Shown: piece after piece, positions 1 through 7,195 of the stretch
Layout of the letters: every line of letters starts with the position of its first letter
Position numbering within the stretch: position 1 is the stretch's first letter
Source of the DNA: Roseovarius sp. S88
GTDB lineage: Bacteria > Pseudomonadota > Alphaproteobacteria > Rhodobacterales > Rhodobacteraceae
Reading direction: 5' to 3'
NCBI RefSeq assembly: GCF_037023735.1
Contig: NZ_CP146069.1
Span: 1,901,501 to 1,965,500 of the forward strand
Length of the DNA stretch: 64,000 nt
Translations under genes and position numbers: made by a program
The notes under the pieces: model-generated
Database searches by the model: none
Told to the model about the DNA's origin: nothing
What the model saw: the letters and a program-made list of their open reading frames with translations, nothing else

Positions 1-702
1 AAAAACACCTCCGGGCGCGGGCAGCGGGATCTGACGGTGCGGGTCAAGACCGCCAAGGGGCGTAGATCGTCTTCAACCCGCTGGCTGCAGCGGCAATTGA
101 ATGACCCGTATGTGAAACGCGCGCAGGCCGAGGGGTATCGTGGGCGCGCGGCTTATAAGATCATGGAACTTGACGACAAGTTTCGCTTTCTGGTGCCCGG
201 CGCGCGGGTGGTCGATCTGGGCTGTGCACCCGGGGGCTGGTGTCAGGTGGCGGTGCCGCGTGTGAACGCTCTTGCTGAGAAAAAGAACAAAGCAGTGGGC
301 ACGATCCTTGGCATTGACCTGCAAGAAGTTGATCCCATCCCCGGATGCGAGATTCATGTGCTCGATTTCATGGAAGACGGGGCCGATGACAAGGTGAAGG
401 ACTGGCTCGGTGGCAAGGCAGATGTTGTGATGTCTGACATGGCCGCGGCGTCGTCAGGACACAAGCAAACCGACCACTTGCGGATCATCGCGCTTTGCGA
501 AGCGGCCGCGTATCTGGCCTTCGACGTGCTGGATGACGGCGGCACATTCGTGTCCAAGGTTTTGGCCGGCGGTGCGGAGGGCGAGCTTCAAAAGCTCTTG
601 AAACAGCGTTTCACCAAGGTCGCCAACGTCAAACCACCCGCATCCCGCGCGGACAGTTCCGAAAAATTCGTGGTGGCCACAGGGTTTCGCGGTGCGGATT
701 AA
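1..702 (+). CDS. rlmE: 23S rRNA (uridine-2552) 2'-O-methyltransferase RlmE, 5' end missing
   Basis: RlmE (FtsJ/RrmJ) methylates the ribose of U2552 in the 23S rRNA A-loop late in 50S assembly, using S-adenosylmethionine. The reading frame is open from base 1 and its first residues ([11 protein letters not shown]) resemble the usual RlmE N-terminal tail, so the true start lies upstream of the window. The GTG at 37 is probably internal. Visible family features are the [11 protein letters not shown] segment with the first catalytic Lys, the SAM-binding [11 protein letters not shown], the [10 protein letters not shown] motif and the SKVLAGG Lys. The stop overlaps the end of the convergent small ORF by four bases. 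Confidence 0.95.
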   Translation, partial: KNTSGRGQRDLTVRVKTAKGRRSSSTRWLQRQLNDPYVKRAQAEGYRGRAAYKIMELDDKFRFLVPGARVVDLGCAPGGWCQVAVPRVNALAEKKNKAVGTILGIDLQEVDPIPGCEIHVLDFMEDGADDKVKDWLGGKADVVMSDMAAASSGHKQTDHLRIIALCEAAAYLAFDVLDDGGTFVSKVLAGGAEGELQKLLKQRFTKVANVKPPASRADSSEKFVVATGFRGAD

Positions 703-878
703 CCACGCGGATTGAGAGACCCCAAAGCGCGCGACAAAAGCTCCTGTTCGCTCATCTGACGCTCTTGCACGGGCTGTGCCGCTGAAGTGGTATGCTGAGT
801 TGCAATGTTCTCCTGCCGCAAAAGCTCAAAAAGCTTCGCGTGACGCACGAATGTGGGTTCTGCTTGCTCGTTTGACAT
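699..878 (-). CDS. Small hypothetical protein, 59 aa
   Basis: I do not recognise this protein. It is hydrophilic, has no signal peptide or membrane segment, and contains a helical-looking [13 protein letters not shown] stretch followed by a Gln/Ser-rich tail. It converges on rlmE with a 4-base overlap at the stops. Starts are possible at ATG 878 and at TTG 896. The GAGG that could act as ribosome site lies inside the longer reading, which is why the ATG was chosen, although its spacing is long. It may be a genuine lineage-specific small gene or chance. Confidence 0.45.
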   Translation of the reverse strand: MSNEQAEPTFVRHAKLFELLRQENIATQHTTSAAQPVQERQMSEQELLSRALGSLNPRG

Positions 879-1020
879 CACACAGCTCTGCCTCAATCTG
901 TGCGCCCCCGTCAGGGTTGATAGTGTGTTAATGGGGCAGATTTGGCTCGGCCTTGGCGCGATTTCGTGACGCTATAAGGGCGGAATGTGGCAGGGCACGA
1001 CGCGGTTACATCAGGCATGC

Positions 1021-1110
1021 TGGCGGAGAGACAGGGATTCGAACCCTGGGTGGGCTTGCACCCACAACGGTTTTCGAGACCGCCCCGTTCGACCACTCCG
1101 GCACCTCTCC
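1021..1110 (-). tRNA. tRNA-Ser (anticodon CGA)
   Basis: Read on the minus strand this 90-base stretch folds as a class II tRNA. It has a 7-bp acceptor stem GGAGAGG/TCTCTCC, a long variable arm (TGTGGGTGCAAGCCCACC), the T-loop GGTTCGAATCC and an encoded CCA end. The anticodon loop is CTCGAAA, giving anticodon CGA, which reads the serine codon UCG. The long variable arm fits serine. It stands alone between two protein genes. Confidence 0.96.
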
Positions 1111-1236
1111 GCGGGGGTCTGGAGCGTGCGTGTAGTCGGCTTTGCCTAGGCTGGCAAGAGGGGAGTTTTCGCCTCGTGTCAGGTTTTAGATCAGATTGAT
1201 CGATGTTGCGTTGCGCATGAATACCCAACTTATCTA

Positions 1237-1267
1237 TTGACTTAGAGCAACTCTAATCCGGTATCGA
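1237..1267 (+). promoter_or_regulatory. MerR-type promoter with operator dyad
   Basis: A -35-like TTGACT (1237-1242) and a -10-like TATCGA (1262-1267) are separated by 19 bp. The spacer holds a perfect inverted repeat TTAGAG-CAA-CTCTAA (1242-1256). An over-long 19-20 bp spacer with a dyad between the -35 and -10 boxes is characteristic of promoters that MerR-family proteins twist open when activated. The MerR gene starts 24 bases downstream, so autoregulation of the two-gene operon is the natural inference. Confidence 0.7.
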
Positions 1268-1290
1268 GCGGTTAGGGAGAAATTGCGAAG

Positions 1291-1656
1291 ATGAAAATTG
1301 CTGAAGTGTCGAAGCTATGTGGGCTATCCACGCACACAATCCGTTTCTACGATAAATCGGGAATGTTGCCTGAGATCAAGCGCACCGCAGACGGCCACCG
1401 TCACTTCACTCCGCGCGAAGTCGAGTGGCTAACCCTTCTCTACTGGCTGCGCGAAACCGGTATGCCGTTAAAGCAGATGAGACGGTTTACTACGCTTGCG
1501 AAAGCGGGTGATGCTGAAGTCGCTGAAAGGCGGAAAATCCTTGCTGATCACGCTCAAACGCTCAAGGCAAAGCGTGCAATGCTCGAAAAGTGCGAAAGCG
1601 TCCTAACCATTAAAATCGCTAGTTATGGTCTCAAGGACAATGAGGCTTCCCAATGA
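1291..1656 (+). CDS. MerR-family transcriptional regulator
   Basis: This 121-aa protein begins with a winged helix-turn-helix of the MerR type (KIAEVSKLCGLSTHTIRFYDKSGMLPEIKR). It continues with a second helical block (YWLRETGMPLKQMRRF) and a C-terminal coiled-coil dimerisation helix. The usual metal-binding cysteines of MerR/CueR are absent, so the effector is probably not a metal ion. A ribosome site (GGGAGA) precedes the ATG. Its stop overlaps the next ATG by four bases, so the two genes are translationally coupled. The pair looks less GC-rich than its neighbours, which hints at horizontal origin. Confidence 0.88.
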   Translation: MKIAEVSKLCGLSTHTIRFYDKSGMLPEIKRTADGHRHFTPREVEWLTLLYWLRETGMPLKQMRRFTTLAKAGDAEVAERRKILADHAQTLKAKRAMLEKCESVLTIKIASYGLKDNEASQ

Positions 1657-2333
1657 AATTTGCTTACCTGATTGAACCTCCATTCAACTTTACGAACGTA
1701 GCCGGGAATGTCACCGGGTGTGACGTTGAACTTGCCAAATACATATACAAGGAACTTGGCATCGCTGATTTCGAGCCTGTCGAAACAGAGTTTGCAGAGC
1801 TTTTGTCAGGGCTTGCCGATGGTCGCTGGCGCATGACGACGGGTCTATTTGGAACGGATGAAAGGCGTGAGCATGCTCTATTCAGTCGTCCCATTTGGGC
1901 GCTTCCTGACGGCTTGCTTGTCGAGAAGGGCAATCCGCACACCCTGACTGGCTACAAATCGGTAGCCGAAAATGCACACATTAGATTAGCTGTTATTCGT
2001 GATCAGTTTCAGCATCGCTCCGCACTTGAGTTCGGTGTGAGCGAAGACCAGATCGCTATTTTCGAGACCTATACAGAAGCCGCGAAAAGCGTGATAGAGG
2101 GCAGTGTCGATGTCCATGCCAGCGTTGCTCGGGCTCATGGTGGTTTTATCGAGCATAACCCGGATTGGAAGTTAGACTTGGTCATTGTTCCTGAAGAAGA
2201 AAAGCCACCTGCATTCGGCTCGTTTGCGTTCAGCTTGAACGATAAAGAACTTTTGAGTGAAGTCGATGATGTACTCGCAAGCTTCCTCGGGACTGATGCG
2301 CATCGGACGATGGTTGCCGAATTTGGTTTTTAG
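1653..2333 (+). CDS. Solute-binding-protein family 3-like protein without signal peptide
   Basis: The 226-aa product resembles the amino-acid-type periplasmic binding proteins of ABC importers (SBP_bac_3). It shows FAYLIEPPFNF at the start, GCDVELAKYIYKELG, a DGRWRMTTGLFGTDERRE segment and a late SFLGTDAHRTMVAEFGF. It has no signal peptide or lipobox, because the fold begins at residue 1, so it is probably cytoplasmic. No permease or ATPase genes are adjacent. Coupling to the MerR gene suggests it binds a small ligand in the cytoplasm, perhaps as a sensor or scavenger partner. That role is inference only. Confidence 0.75.
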   Translation: MKFAYLIEPPFNFTNVAGNVTGCDVELAKYIYKELGIADFEPVETEFAELLSGLADGRWRMTTGLFGTDERREHALFSRPIWALPDGLLVEKGNPHTLTGYKSVAENAHIRLAVIRDQFQHRSALEFGVSEDQIAIFETYTEAAKSVIEGSVDVHASVARAHGGFIEHNPDWKLDLVIVPEEEKPPAFGSFAFSLNDKELLSEVDDVLASFLGTDAHRTMVAEFGF

Positions 2334-2435
2334 GCTTCAGAAGTCGATTTGGTGGCGCGCTGAGTAATCTTAAACGAAGGTTGATCTTATCCTAACAAAC
2401 AGCAGTTAAGTCCTGCGCAGAAGAGCGTGACTTCT

Positions 2436-2466
2436 GTTCGCCGTGCTTGCTCGGCAACCTTTTTTT
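2436..2466 (+). terminator. Probable intrinsic terminator after the MerR operon
   Basis: A hairpin is formed by GTT-C-GCCG and CGGC-AAC (one bulged C, 8-base loop) and is followed by CTTTTTTT. It lies about 100 bases after the stop of the binding-protein gene and points along the plus strand. The stem is modest, so confidence is moderate. Confidence 0.5.
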
Positions 2467-2590
2467 AAATATAACTGCCGCCCATTCCGGCATGATCACG
2501 CAAGGTTCATTACCTTTGCCCCGAGCGACATTGCAGGGGAGGGGCGAAAGCCATTAGGGTGGCGCAAAGAGTCAAGCTCGTGAGGGTACT

Positions 2591-3430
2591 TTGAGGGATA
2601 TACGTATTTTTCGTCCGCTGATCTGGATGACGCTTTTTGGATTTGTGCTGGTGCTCAGCCTGCCAGCGCGCGCGGCAGAACGAGATCGGCTGGAGGCCTT
2701 TCTGAAAGTCACAGGGTTTGATGTCGCTTTGGAAAGCATTGGTCTGGCCGCTGGGGATGCGCCGGGGCTTCTGGGCATGCAGGCCAGTGATTTTGGCGCG
2801 GATTGGACGCGCACGGCGGATGAGGTGTTTGACACCCAGACCATGCACACCATGGCGATGGATATTCTTGAGGCGGCGCTGAGCGATGATCTTCTGACCC
2901 ATGCCGCCGCCTTCTATGCATCGCCCTTGGGACAACGGCTGGTGGAGGCGGAGAACGCATCACATATGGCCAATGACGACGTCAAACAGAGCAAAGGCAC
3001 AGCTCTCGTGGCCGAATGGGTTGCTGACGGGGATGCGCGGGTGGATATCCTGCGCCAACTCAATCAGGCCGTGGATGCCGCCGATAGTGGTGTCCGTGCG
3101 GTGCAGGAAATTCAGGTGCGGTTTTACGTGGCCGCTTCGCGATCCGGCATTCTGGATTATGACATTGATGAAGAAACCCTGCGCCGGGTGATCAAGCAAG
3201 GTGAAGCGGAGCTGCGCGTCAATTTACAAGTCTCTGCTTTGGCCAATGCCGCCTACACATATCAGGATTTCTCGGAAGAGGATATTCGCGCTTATCTTGA
3301 GGCGTTGGAGCATCCTGACATGCAGCTGGTCTATGAGCTGATGAATGCGGTGCAATATGAGATCATGGCCAACCGGTTTGAAATTCTGGCCGGACGAATG
3401 GCTGATCTGCACCCCGGACAGGAGTTGTGA
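2591..3430 (+). CDS. Secreted DUF2059 domain protein (first of tandem pair)
   Basis: This 279-aa protein has an N-terminal signal peptide (a hydrophobic stretch ending SLPARAAE, likely cleavage after ARA) and two repeats related to DUF2059. Its AAFYASPLGQRLVEAE segment is typical of this helical family, whose function is unknown. The start used is TTG at 2591, preceded by a GAGGG. An in-frame ATG at 2627 would leave a shorter signal peptide and cannot be excluded. The following gene encodes a paralog and starts on this stop codon. Confidence 0.75.
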   Translation: MRDIRIFRPLIWMTLFGFVLVLSLPARAAERDRLEAFLKVTGFDVALESIGLAAGDAPGLLGMQASDFGADWTRTADEVFDTQTMHTMAMDILEAALSDDLLTHAAAFYASPLGQRLVEAENASHMANDDVKQSKGTALVAEWVADGDARVDILRQLNQAVDAADSGVRAVQEIQVRFYVAASRSGILDYDIDEETLRRVIKQGEAELRVNLQVSALANAAYTYQDFSEEDIRAYLEALEHPDMQLVYELMNAVQYEIMANRFEILAGRMADLHPGQEL

Positions 3431-4257
3431 TGACACGGGTTCTTTCACTGGTGTCCGCTACGGTCTTTGCCCTGCTGGTCACCTCGCCAATGGCCCGCGC
3501 GGCGGGCGAGGATATGGCCGCTCTGATCGACGCGCTGCGGATCGATGAAACGGTTGAGATCATGCGCAAGGAAGGACTGCGATATGGGTCCGAGCTTGGA
3601 GCGGAAATGCTGCCCGGTGTGAATGCGAAGGCCTGGCAGGATCAGGTGGCGCGGATCTACGACACTGACAAGATGGCACAGGTGGTGACACAAGGGTTTG
3701 AAACGGCTCTGGATGGCAAGGAGATCGCCGAGGTCGTTGCTTTCTTCACATCAGAGACCGGGCAGGAGATCATATCGCTTGAACTTTCGGCGCGTGAGGC
3801 CTTTCTGAATGAAGATACTGAGATGGCCGCGATGGATGCCTACGAGCGCGCCCGAGATGAGAATTCTTATCTGTTTCAGCAGGTAGAGACACTGATTTCA
3901 GACAGTGATTTGGTGGACTACAACGTCATGGGGGCCTTGAATTCCAACCTGATGTTCTACCGTGGGCTGGCTGATGGCGGGGCCTTTGAGATGAGCGAAG
4001 AGGATATGCTCGCCGATGTCTGGTCGCAGGAAGGCGACGTCCGCAACGACTCAGAAGGGTGGCTGGGTGCGTTTCTGATCCTGGCTTATCAGCCATTGGG
4101 CGATGACGAACTGGAAGCATATGCTGAGTTTTACCGCTCCGAGCAGGGGAAAGTCCTGAACGCGGCCATTTTTGAGGCCTATGACCAGATGTATGAGGAG
4201 TTGTCATATCTTCTGGGACGCGCCGTGGCGCAGCAGATGCAGAGCGAGGAGCTGTAA
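3430..4257 (+). CDS. Secreted DUF2059 domain protein (second of tandem pair)
   Basis: The 275-aa product begins with a clear signal peptide (MTRVLSLVSATVFALLV, then SPMARAAGED) and carries the DUF2059-like segment VVAFFTSETGQEIISLE plus a second copy (YAEFYRSEQGKVLNAA). It is a paralog of the preceding gene. Its ATG overlaps that gene's TGA (TGATG), so the two are co-translated. A GTG one codon earlier (3427) is an alternative start. The products are probably periplasmic. I can offer no specific function beyond the family. Confidence 0.78.
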   Translation: MTRVLSLVSATVFALLVTSPMARAAGEDMAALIDALRIDETVEIMRKEGLRYGSELGAEMLPGVNAKAWQDQVARIYDTDKMAQVVTQGFETALDGKEIAEVVAFFTSETGQEIISLELSAREAFLNEDTEMAAMDAYERARDENSYLFQQVETLISDSDLVDYNVMGALNSNLMFYRGLADGGAFEMSEEDMLADVWSQEGDVRNDSEGWLGAFLILAYQPLGDDELEAYAEFYRSEQGKVLNAAIFEAYDQMYEELSYLLGRAVAQQMQSEEL

Positions 4258-4263
4258 CGCGTT

Positions 4264-4346
4264 TCGAATTTTGCTTGGCAAAATCCGACAGATGCGAGGG
4301 GCCAGCCCCTCGCGCTCCCCTGGGTGTTTTTGACAAGAAAGAAGCA
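4264..4346 (+). repeat. Composite palindromic intergenic repeat of Rhodobacterales type
   Basis: Two hairpins lie in tandem after the DUF2059 pair. The first is ATTTTGC-TTG-GCAAAAT (4268-4284), extendable by TCG/CGA around one mismatch. The second is GCGAGGGGC-CA-GCCCCTCGC (4294-4313). A conserved-looking tail follows: GCTCCCCTGGGTGTTTTTGA and then CAAGAAAGAAG. I recognise this arrangement as a dispersed repeat common in Rhodobacterales intergenic regions. A related tail occurs at 17488. It may also act as a transcription terminator here. Confidence 0.6.
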
Positions 4347-4351
4347 GAGAC

Positions 4352-4469
4352 CTAAAGCGCTTCGTCTTTAACCTGAAACATCAGCGAACAGTGAAACGCG
4401 TGCAACGATTGAGTGTCACGCTGCGTTTCGTGATTATCTGTGTGTCAGGTTTATCGCGAAACGCTTTAA
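4352..4469 (-). repeat. Dispersed 118-bp palindromic element, copy A
   Basis: This copy is closely related to the elements at 31757-31870 and 38063-38180. The ends are inverted relative to each other: CTAAAGCG on the left and CGCTTTAA on the right. The core AACGCGTGCAACGATTGAGT is shared by all three. On the minus strand, where the adjacent araC gene lies, the element begins TTAAAGCG directly after that gene's TGA. No protein is encoded. It resembles a MITE or large REP-like element. Confidence 0.85.
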
Positions 4470-5216
4470 TCAAGCGGATGGGCGCAAGGCGATGGCGGGT
4501 TGATTATGCGCACGTTTAAAGGCGCGGCTGAGCGCCTCGGGAGAGCCATAGCCGTAGCGACGCGCAATGGTTTGGACACGCTCACCACGTTCCGCATCCT
4601 GACGCGCCAGCACCATGCGCCAGCGGCGTAAATACGCACCAGGCGTTTCCCCCACTTTGGCGCGAAAGAGCTCTGAGAACCGTGACTGCGAAAGGCCTGC
4701 ATGGCGCGCCAGATCATCGCCCTGCCATTTGCGGCCGGGCTCATCGTGCATCGCGACAATCGCTCGGCTGAGGCGGGGATCAGCCAGACCCGCCAATAGC
4801 CCAACATCAGTGACGCCACGTTCAATCGTAAGCCGCAAAAGGCGAATAAGCAGGACCTCTCCCAGACGATCAAGCACAGCGCTGCCGCCGCAGCGTGGTG
4901 TTGCGCTTTCGTTTTGCAACGCTTTGAGGATATGGATGACCTCCGGTTCTGCATCAAGGCGCAGGGTGACTTCGGCAGGCAGCGCGCTCAGAAACGGATT
5001 GGTGGCACCGCCCCAATCGGCCTGAGCGGCAAAGCTGAGTGTCTCCCCGGTTTCAGCTGCAGTATTGGCCGCGCAAAGCGGGGCAAAGACCACCCGTGTG
5101 GGCGTCTGGATTTCAGCATTTTCAAAGATCAGCAGATTGGCTTCGTTCGGGTCTGTCGGAAAAACCCGCAAGTCAAAGTGTTGAATAAGAGCCGAAAGGC
5201 GGTCGATTTTGCTCAT
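4470..5216 (-). CDS. AraC-family transcriptional regulator with cupin-like sensor domain
   Basis: The 248-aa protein has an N-terminal cupin-like effector domain (about residues 1-150) of the Cupin_6 group. A C-terminal double helix-turn-helix follows (DDLARHAGLSQSRFSELFRAK, then ARRYGYGSPEALSRAFKRAH). It is transcribed away from the peroxiredoxin-like gene at 5306 with an 89-bp shared promoter region. The most likely target is therefore that gene. The effector cannot be read from sequence. The gene ends directly against a dispersed repeat element. Confidence 0.88.
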   Translation of the reverse strand: MSKIDRLSALIQHFDLRVFPTDPNEANLLIFENAEIQTPTRVVFAPLCAANTAAETGETLSFAAQADWGGATNPFLSALPAEVTLRLDAEPEVIHILKALQNESATPRCGGSAVLDRLGEVLLIRLLRLTIERGVTDVGLLAGLADPRLSRAIVAMHDEPGRKWQGDDLARHAGLSQSRFSELFRAKVGETPGAYLRRWRMVLARQDAERGERVQTIARRYGYGSPEALSRAFKRAHNQPAIALRPSA

Positions 5217-5305
5217 GTCGGAAAAAAATCATGTTTTTTGGAAAAAATTGATCTCAACGCCATCTATATCCAAGCTGACGATATATTGCAATCAGGAGAC
5301 CACAG
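5217..5305. promoter_or_regulatory. Divergent promoter region, AraC regulator / peroxiredoxin-like gene
   Basis: This 89-bp AT-rich region separates two divergent starts. It contains a TTTTTT-GG-AAAAAA inverted repeat at 5234-5247 beside the regulator and an A7 run. A good ribosome site AGGAGA (5294-5299) serves the rightward gene. The symmetry makes it a candidate operator, but no specific AraC site can be defined from one copy. Confidence 0.4.
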
Positions 5306-5842
5306 ATGTTGATGCCTCGCCAAAAAACCCCCGAACTGTCGCTACCCACACTGGATCATGGCAGTTTTGATCTCGCTTCAGATGGATCTGAGCGCGGCAC
5401 GGTCGTGTGTTTTTACCGCGGTCTGCATTGTCCGCTTTGCGCCAACTACCTGACCGAGTTGGAAAGGAAGGTTGATGACTTTGCGGAACGGGGTGTTAAG
5501 ACAATCGCTGTTAGCTCCGATGGCCAAGAGCGCACCCGTGCCATGGCCGACAAGATCGGCGCAAGCAAGCTGCGCTTTGCCTACGATCTGAGCCTGCCCA
5601 AGGCCAAGGAATGGGGGCTCTATATCTCCACCTCGCGCGGCAAGACGTCGATTGGCATCGAAGAGCCGGCGCTTTTCTCTGAGCCCGGCCTGTTCATGGT
5701 GACACCGGAGCAGTCACTTTACTATGGCTCGGTCCAGACAATGCCTTTCGTGCGCCCGCACTTCTCTGAACTTGTCGGCGCTCTCGATTTTGCCATTGCC
5801 AATGAGTACCCGGCGCGTGGCGAATACACGGGCGAGGTCTAG
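5306..5842 (+). CDS. Peroxiredoxin-like (AhpC/TSA family) redox protein
   Basis: The 178-aa protein has a thioredoxin fold of the AhpC/TSA type. The catalytic-site equivalent reads FYRGLHCPLCANYLTELE, a CxxC pair (HCPLC) in place of the usual single PxxxTxxC cysteine. It then has AVSSDGQERTRAMADKIG and a C-terminal EYPARGEY tail. Such proteins are usually cytoplasmic peroxide or disulfide reductases. The ATG at 5306 is chosen for its AGGAGA at ideal spacing; ATG 5312 is a fallback. It is divergent from an AraC regulator that may control it. Confidence 0.82.
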   Translation: MLMPRQKTPELSLPTLDHGSFDLASDGSERGTVVCFYRGLHCPLCANYLTELERKVDDFAERGVKTIAVSSDGQERTRAMADKIGASKLRFAYDLSLPKAKEWGLYISTSRGKTSIGIEEPALFSEPGLFMVTPEQSLYYGSVQTMPFVRPHFSELVGALDFAIANEYPARGEYTGEV

Positions 5843-5889
5843 ATGCGTCACCAAGGTCGGGCTTTGTGGCCCGATACACCACTCACGGA

Positions 5890-5914
5890 CCCGGGGGGTT
5901 CCCCCGGGTTTTCT
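5890..5914 (+). terminator. Intrinsic terminator
   Basis: A perfect 8-bp GC stem CCCGGGGG/CCCCCGGG with loop GTT is followed by TTTTC. It lies 48 bases after the peroxiredoxin-like stop and separates that gene from the ribosomal protein operon. Confidence 0.85.
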
Positions 5915-6079
5915 TTGAAATCAGCCTTGACTTGAGGGGCAAAGACTTGGATAAGCGCGCATCCCGGCGGGGAGACTCGTGCGGGACTTTATTTTTGACG
6001 CCCAGAGGGCGCGCTGTTCGAGGCACCAAACGCCGGGTCAGACCGGGGCCACAGAACGCGGAAGCAAGAGGAAAACGCC

Positions 6080-6787
6080 ATGTTTGCGGTTTTGAAAACC
6101 GGTGGCAAGCAATACAAGGTCCAGTCGGGCGATATGCTCCGTGTGGAAAAGCTTGCAGCGGATGCCGGTGAGAAAGTTCAATTCAACGAAGTTTTGATGC
6201 TGGGTGGTGACAAGCCCGTTGTTGGAGCGCCGTTTGTGGCCGGTGCGGCCGTGCAGGCCGAAGTGGTCGATCAGATCAAGGGCGACAAGGTTATTCACTT
6301 TGTCAAACGCCGCCGGAAGCATGGCAGCAAGCGCACCAAAGGCCATCGTCAGCAGTTGACCGTGCTGCGCGTGACCGACATCCTGGAAAAGGGTGGCGAC
6401 AAGTCGGGCGTGAAGGCGGCAATGGGCGCAGGCTCAGTCGCGGCAGTGGCCGTTGCAGCAGCAGAGGCCAAGAAACCAGCGAAGAAAGCCGAGCCGAAAA
6501 AGGCTGAGACGAAGAAAGCTGAGCCCAAGGCAGAGGCCAAAATGGCCGAGCCCAAGAAAGCTGCACCTAAAAAGGCGGCCAAGGTCGAGGCCGATGACCT
6601 TAAACAGCTGAGCGGCGTGGGTCCGGCTCTGGAGAAGAAATTGCATGCGGCAGGCGTGACCACGTTTGCCCAGATCGCAGCCTGGGGAGAAGCCGAGATT
6701 GCGGAATTTGACGAAAAGCTTTCGTTCAAAGGCCGGATCGAGCGTGAAGGCTGGGTCGCACAAGCCAAGAAATTGGCTAAAGGCTAA
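6080..6787 (+). CDS. rplU: 50S ribosomal protein L21 with C-terminal extension
   Basis: Residues 1-103 are ribosomal protein L21 ([38 protein letters not shown]), which binds 23S rRNA in the large subunit. The remaining ~130 residues are not part of ordinary bacterial L21. A low-complexity Ala/Lys/Glu/Pro linker (about 120-170, KKAEPK-type repeats) leads to a helix-hairpin-helix-like domain ([20 protein letters not shown] to the end). Similar extensions occur in related alphaproteobacteria; their role is not established. rpmA follows 11 bases downstream in the usual L21-L27 operon. Confidence 0.95.
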   Translation: MFAVLKTGGKQYKVQSGDMLRVEKLAADAGEKVQFNEVLMLGGDKPVVGAPFVAGAAVQAEVVDQIKGDKVIHFVKRRRKHGSKRTKGHRQQLTVLRVTDILEKGGDKSGVKAAMGAGSVAAVAVAAAEAKKPAKKAEPKKAETKKAEPKAEAKMAEPKKAAPKKAAKVEADDLKQLSGVGPALEKKLHAAGVTTFAQIAAWGEAEIAEFDEKLSFKGRIEREGWVAQAKKLAKG

Positions 6788-6798
6788 GGAGAGACGAG

Positions 6799-7068
6799 AT
6801 GGCACATAAGAAAGCAGGCGGTTCATCCAGAAACGGTCGCGATTCAGCGGGCCGCCGCCTTGGCGTGAAGAAATATGGCGGCGAAGCCGTGATCCCAGGC
6901 AACATTATCGTGCGTCAGCGCGGCAATAAATTCTGGCCGGGTGAAGGCGTAGGCCAAGGGAAAGATCATACGCTCTTTGCCACCGTGCAGGGTGCTGTGA
7001 AGTTCCACAAAGGCCTCAAAGGCCGCACATTTATTTCGGTTCTCCCGATGGCGGAGGCCGCTGAATAA
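6799..7068 (+). CDS. rpmA: 50S ribosomal protein L27
   Basis: The 89-aa protein is a standard L27 ([20 protein letters not shown], then [19 protein letters not shown]). Its N-terminal tail reaches the peptidyl transferase centre of the 50S subunit. It sits second in the rplU-rpmA operon with a GGAGA ribosome site and is followed by a strong terminator. Confidence 0.98.
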   Translation: MAHKKAGGSSRNGRDSAGRRLGVKKYGGEAVIPGNIIVRQRGNKFWPGEGVGQGKDHTLFATVQGAVKFHKGLKGRTFISVLPMAEAAE

Positions 7069-7094
7069 GCCGATCTTCAGGTAAGAAGTTTAGA

Positions 7095-7132
7095 GGGATC
7101 GGCAAACCGCCGGTCCCTTTTTTCTTTTTAAC
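7095..7132 (+). terminator. Intrinsic terminator of the rplU-rpmA operon
   Basis: A 9-bp stem GGGATCGGC/GCCGGTCCC (one T-G pair, loop AAACC) runs directly into TTTTTTCTTTTT. This is a textbook Rho-independent terminator 26 bases after the rpmA stop. Confidence 0.93.
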
Positions 7133-7195
7133 GAAAGAATTCCGGACCGGGTCATAAAAGCGCAAGACTGCGCCCCCATAAGAGGGACAAGGACA

